Assembly: GCA_014534385.1 (NCBI GenBank)
Contig: JACVRP010000024.1
Coordinates: 1-17,742, forward strand
DNA length: 17,742 nt
Direction: 5' to 3'
Source: Cyanobacteria bacterium Co-bin13
Lineage (GTDB): Bacteria; Cyanobacteriota; Cyanobacteriia; Phormidesmidales; Phormidesmidaceae
The notes beneath the pieces are model-generated. The model worked only from the letters and a program-made list of their open reading frames with translations, was not told the origin of the DNA and ran no database searches. The position numbers were made by a program, and so were the translations under genes. Every line of letters begins with the position of its first letter. Positions within the stretch are counted from its first letter, which is position 1. Positions 14,912 to 17,742 of this stretch are shown one piece after another.

Positions 14912-14936
14912 AATTATGGTTAAAATAACCATAATT
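14912..14936. promoter_or_regulatory. Perfect 11+3+11 palindrome, candidate NrtR operator of the NAD operon
   Basis: AATTATGGTTA (14912-14922), AAA, TAACCATAATT (14926-14936) is an exact inverted repeat of 25 bases. It ends four bases before the pncB ATG and contains TAAAAT (14921-14926), which matches five of six -10 consensus positions, so bound protein would block transcription. The last gene of this operon encodes NrtR, a repressor of NAD genes that binds palindromes of roughly this length. Assignment to NrtR is inference from context. It is a poor intrinsic terminator because no U-tract follows. Confidence 0.75.
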
Positions 14937-14940
14937 GCTC

Positions 14941-16341
14941 ATGGAGAGCGACATAACAGACATGGAAGACCCTTCACTGCTCATCAGCCAGGATGACTAC
15001 GCCCTGCTGACCGACCTGTACCAGCTGACGATGACGGCCTGCTACGTCGGTGAGGGGCTCGATCAGCGGCGAGCTAGCTTTGAGCTGTTTGCCCGCAGGC
15101 TGCCCAAGGACTTTGGCTATCTAATCGCAATGGGCTTGACCCAGGCGCTGGAATACCTGACTCATCTGCGCTTCACTACGTCTCAAATCGAGTCGCTTAA
15201 GGCAACCGGTCTGTTTGAGCAGGCCCCACCCCAATTTTGGCAGCTCCTAGCAGAAGCCCAATTCAGCGGCGATGTCTGGGCCATGCCTGAAGGGACTGCC
15301 GTGTTTGCCAACGAGCCGCTGCTGCGGGTAGAAGCGCCGCTGTGGCAGGCTCAGATTGCCGAAACCTACTTGCTCAATACGATCAACTACCAGACGCTAG
15401 TTGCCACCCGCGCCGCCCGCCTGCGAGATGTGGCCGGCCCCACAGCGGCGCTACTGGAGTTTGGCACCCGCCGCGCCTTTAGCCCCCAAGGATCGGTGTG
15501 GGCTGCGCGGGCGGCGCTGGCGGCTGGTTTAAACGCCACCTCCAACGTGCTGGCGGCAGTCAAGCTGGGGCAGCGGCCTACGGGCACGATGGCCCATGCG
15601 CTGGTGATGGCGCTGACGGCAGTAGAGGGCAGTGAAGATGAGGCGTTTACAGCCTTTCAACGCTACTTTCCCAAGGCGGCGCTGCTGATTGACACCTATG
15701 ACACGGTGGCGGCTGCCGAACGGCTAGGCCGCAAGGTGCAGCGAGGCGAGGCACAGATTACCGGCGTGCGGATTGACTCGGGGGATTTGGTGGCGCTATC
15801 AAAGCAGGTGCGATCGCACCTGCCCCACGCCCAAATCTTTGCCAGCGGCGATCTTGATGAGTATGAAATCGCCCGTTTCAAGCAGGCCGGAGCTGAAATT
15901 GACGGCTACGGCCTGGGCACTCGCCTGGTCACTGGAGATCCGGTGAACGGGGTGTACAAGCTGGTAGAAATCGACGGCATTCCGGTGATGAAAGCATCGG
16001 ATCGCAAAGCCACCTACCCTGGTCGCAAGCAGGTTTTTCGCCGGGTGAAGGATGGGCAAGTGGTGGGGGATCGCCTGGGTCTGATGAGCGACCCTTTAGA
16101 AAGCGATGGCTTTGGCGTGGAACAGCCTCTCCTGCAGCCGGTGATGCAGCAGGGTCAGGTGCTTCATCCCGCCCGATCCCTGGAGCAGATCGCTCAGACC
16201 ACAGCGGCAACGGTAGCCAGCCTGCCTGCGGCAGCGCGAAACATTGAGCAGCCGGTTGCTGTGCCAGTTGAGATCTCGGCCTCGCTCCAGCGACTCACCG
16301 AAGAAACCCAGCGTCGCCTTTCACCTGAGGCGCTGGTATAG
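14941..16341 (+). CDS. pncB: Nicotinate phosphoribosyltransferase
   Basis: PncB converts nicotinate and PRPP to nicotinate mononucleotide, the first step of NAD salvage. With ATG 14941 the product has 466 residues. Conserved features are DLYQLTM (25-31), EFGTRRAFSPQG (173-184), the GTMAHALVMA segment with the phosphorylatable His219 (215-224), DTYDT (251-255), RIDSGDL (277-283) and GYGLGTRL (322-329). Together these identify the NAPRTase family rather than nicotinamide-specific NadV. The in-frame TTG at 14935 lies inside the palindrome and is unlikely; ATG 14962 is an alternative start that would leave more room after the operator. It is the first gene of pncB-nadD-nrtR; nadD begins four bases after its stop. 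The last ~60 residues (AAATV... to EALV) are Ala/Gln-rich and less conserved. Confidence 0.95.
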   Translation: MESDITDMEDPSLLISQDDYALLTDLYQLTMTACYVGEGLDQRRASFELFARRLPKDFGYLIAMGLTQALEYLTHLRFTTSQIESLKATGLFEQAPPQFWQLLAEAQFSGDVWAMPEGTAVFANEPLLRVEAPLWQAQIAETYLLNTINYQTLVATRAARLRDVAGPTAALLEFGTRRAFSPQGSVWAARAALAAGLNATSNVLAAVKLGQRPTGTMAHALVMALTAVEGSEDEAFTAFQRYFPKAALLIDTYDTVAAAERLGRKVQRGEAQITGVRIDSGDLVALSKQVRSHLPHAQIFASGDLDEYEIARFKQAGAEIDGYGLGTRLVTGDPVNGVYKLVEIDGIPVMKASDRKATYPGRKQVFRRVKDGQVVGDRLGLMSDPLESDGFGVEQPLLQPVMQQGQVLHPARSLEQIAQTTAATVASLPAAARNIEQPVAVPVEISASLQRLTEETQRRLSPEALV

Positions 16342-16345
16342 TCCA

Positions 16346-16972
16346 ATGGCCACTTCCCGCGCAATGCCTATGCAAATTGCTCTCTTTGGAACGAGCGCTG
16401 ACCCTCCCCACCAGGGACACTGCGCCATTCTCTGCTGGTTGGCAACCCGCTTTGACCATGTCGCTGTCTGGACGGCCAACAACCCCTTTAAAGCCCACCA
16501 GACGACCTTGGCCGATCGCTTTCGCATGCTGGAGCTGTTGATTGAGGATCTCGACGTGTCGCCGGGAGCGGTGCAGCTTCACCCAGAGCTGAGCCACATG
16601 CGATCAATCATCAGCATTGAACGAGCCAGGCAACGGTGGCCTGAGGCAGAATTTACCCTGGTAGTTGGGGCCGACCTGGTGCGCCAACTGCCCCAGTGGT
16701 ACCGGGCCCAGGAAATTTTTGCAGCCGTCAAAATTTTAGTCGTGCCCCGTCCTGGCTACAGCCTGGCAGACTCAGACCTGATGGAACTACAGCGGCAGGG
16801 AGCAGCGGTTGAGGTGGCAGCTACCCCTAAACAGTATGATGTCTCCTCCTCCCGATACCGCGAAGCCGAAGCCGCTGAGCTACCGCCTGCCGTTCGAGCC
16901 TATATTGAGCAAAATCACCTCTACTCATGCCCGGAAGACTCCAGAGAAAAACTATCAGTCAGGAAGCAGTAG
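16346..16972 (+). CDS. nadD: Nicotinate-nucleotide adenylyltransferase
   Basis: NadD transfers AMP from ATP to nicotinate mononucleotide, giving deamido-NAD. The 208-residue product has the nucleotidyltransferase signature IALFGTSADPPHQGHCAIL with the HxGH motif near the start, WTANNPFKAH for the substrate loop, VVGADLVRQLPQWYRAQEI in the middle, and VSSSRYREA near the end, equivalent to ISSTxxR. The frame is open upstream to 16244, but that part only overlaps pncB. I chose ATG 16346, four bases after the pncB stop; ATGs at 16364 and 16370 (MPMQIALFG / MQIALFG) fit the family start equally well. Its last 15 codons overlap nrtR in another frame, which implies translational coupling. It joins PncB and NrtR in one transcription unit. 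Confidence 0.92.
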   Translation: MATSRAMPMQIALFGTSADPPHQGHCAILCWLATRFDHVAVWTANNPFKAHQTTLADRFRMLELLIEDLDVSPGAVQLHPELSHMRSIISIERARQRWPEAEFTLVVGADLVRQLPQWYRAQEIFAAVKILVVPRPGYSLADSDLMELQRQGAAVEVAATPKQYDVSSSRYREAEAAELPPAVRAYIEQNHLYSCPEDSREKLSVRKQ

Positions 16973-17670
16973 ACCTCGCAGACTTTAAAGTCGGGGTAGA
17001 CAACGTTATCTTCTCCGTCGATACCGAGCAAAATCGGCTGCTGGTGCTGTTGGTCATGCGCCACGACTGCCCTTTCGCTGGCAACTGGAGCCTGCCCGGC
17101 ACCCTAGTCCGCCGAGGCGAATCCCTGGAAGATGCAGCCTACCGCGTACTCTCTGAGAAAATTCGGGTCAACAATCTCTATCTGGAGCAGCTCTACACCT
17201 TTGGCGGCCCCCAGCGCGACCCCCGCGAAGCCAAAGATGCCTACGACATACGCTACCTCTCGGTCAGCTACTTTGCCCTAGTCAGGTTTGTCGAAGCCGA
17301 GCTAATCGCCGACGGGGTCAGCGGTATTGCCTGGTACCCGCTAAGCCAGGTGCCTTCTCTGGCCTTTGACCACAGCGAGATTCTCAAGTACGGCTACCAG
17401 CGGCTGCGAAACAAGCTAGAGTACAGCCCCATCGCCTTTGATGTCTTGCCTGAAGTCTTTACCCTGGGCGATCTCTACCAGCTCTATGTGACGGTTCTGG
17501 GGCCTGATTTCTCCGACTATTCCAACTTTCGTGCTCGCCTGTTAAAGCTGGGTTTTTTACAGGATACCGGGGTGAAAACTTCCCGTGGCGCGGGGCGTCC
17601 AGCCAGCCTCTACCGCATTGATGCCGCTGCTTTTGAACAGCTTAAGAATAAACCAATGGTGTTTATTTAA
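16927..17670 (+). CDS. nrtR: NrtR, Nudix-related transcriptional regulator of NAD metabolism
   Basis: The 247-residue product has an N-terminal Nudix-like domain (about 18-150) starting ADFKVGVDNVIFSVD, and a C-terminal winged-helix region (about 160-247) ending with LLKLGFLQDTGVKTSRGAGR and ASLYRID. The Nudix box reads GTLVRRGESLEDAAYRVLSEKI; the REuxEE catalytic part has become RVLSEK, so hydrolase activity is probably lost. This is the diagnostic pattern of NrtR repressors, which bind ADP-ribose or related NAD breakdown products as a signal and then release DNA. The genetic context supports this: it follows pncB and nadD, and a perfect palindrome precedes the operon. Its ATG lies 46 bases inside nadD in a different frame; no later plausible start exists before the conserved domain. 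Confidence 0.93.
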   Translation: MPGRLQRKTISQEAVDLADFKVGVDNVIFSVDTEQNRLLVLLVMRHDCPFAGNWSLPGTLVRRGESLEDAAYRVLSEKIRVNNLYLEQLYTFGGPQRDPREAKDAYDIRYLSVSYFALVRFVEAELIADGVSGIAWYPLSQVPSLAFDHSEILKYGYQRLRNKLEYSPIAFDVLPEVFTLGDLYQLYVTVLGPDFSDYSNFRARLLKLGFLQDTGVKTSRGAGRPASLYRIDAAAFEQLKNKPMVFI

Positions 17671-17742
17671 GTAAGGAAATGAGGCGAATGACTTGCCCTG
17701 AGTAATTTTATTAACCAGGCGCTGTGGGTTGGCGTCGGGCAC

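Noticed and set aside
17557..17742. Minus-strand open frame running off the window end
   Set aside because: Mostly antisense to the nrtR 3' end, with no recognisable features; the last 72 bases show no supported gene.

Overview
The window looks like part of a filamentous or Leptolyngbya-like cyanobacterial chromosome. It has about a dozen copies of the cyanobacterial HIP1 octamer GCGATCGC (e.g. 1381, 3241, 7378, 8628, 13720, 14341, 14358, 15810), where chance would give less than one in 17.7 kb. It also carries several cyanobacteria-typical products: long-N-terminus RecG, an intein-bearing DnaB, DUF1574, and PRC/DUF2382 AvaK-like proteins. Genus is inference. I saw no rRNA, intact tRNA, CRISPR array, insertion sequence or integrase.

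Layout. Positions 1-2859 hold the 3' end of an acidic protein gene followed six bases later by recG. A convergent small LapA-type membrane protein lies at 2994-3224. Divergent from it, 3296-7157 carries rplI, dnaB interrupted by a 416-residue LAGLIDADG intein, and a class II aldolase. On the minus strand are a membrane-anchored DsbA-like thiol oxidoreductase (7191-7913) and a three-gene osmoprotectant ABC importer (8084-10634: binding protein, ATPase with a CBS-like tail, permease). A roughly 490-base divergent region (10635-11121) with repeats and three consecutive hairpins separates the importer from two plus-strand genes with PRC-barrel/DUF2382 architecture (11122-13053), a family linked to akinetes and stress. 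A DUF1574 lipoprotein gene follows (13327-14646). The right end (14941-17670) is a compact NAD operon: pncB, nadD and the Nudix-type repressor gene nrtR, preceded by a perfect 11+3+11 palindrome that is a strong candidate NrtR operator.

How the genes fit together. The left part is core replication, repair and translation (RecG, L9, DnaB). A perfect DnaA box lies inside the rplI-dnaB terminator hairpin. The centre is an envelope and stress block: compatible-solute uptake facing AvaK-like stress proteins. The right part is a self-contained NAD salvage unit in which PncB makes NaMN, NadD adenylates it, and NrtR, encoded by the last, overlapping gene, probably represses the operon.

The least explained material is non-coding: a four-helix interrupted inverted repeat between recG and lapA (2882-2978), a tRNA-like series of hairpins in front of the AvaK-like gene (11024-11088), and a predicted three-way-junction element at 13101-13193. 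These were folded by eye only.
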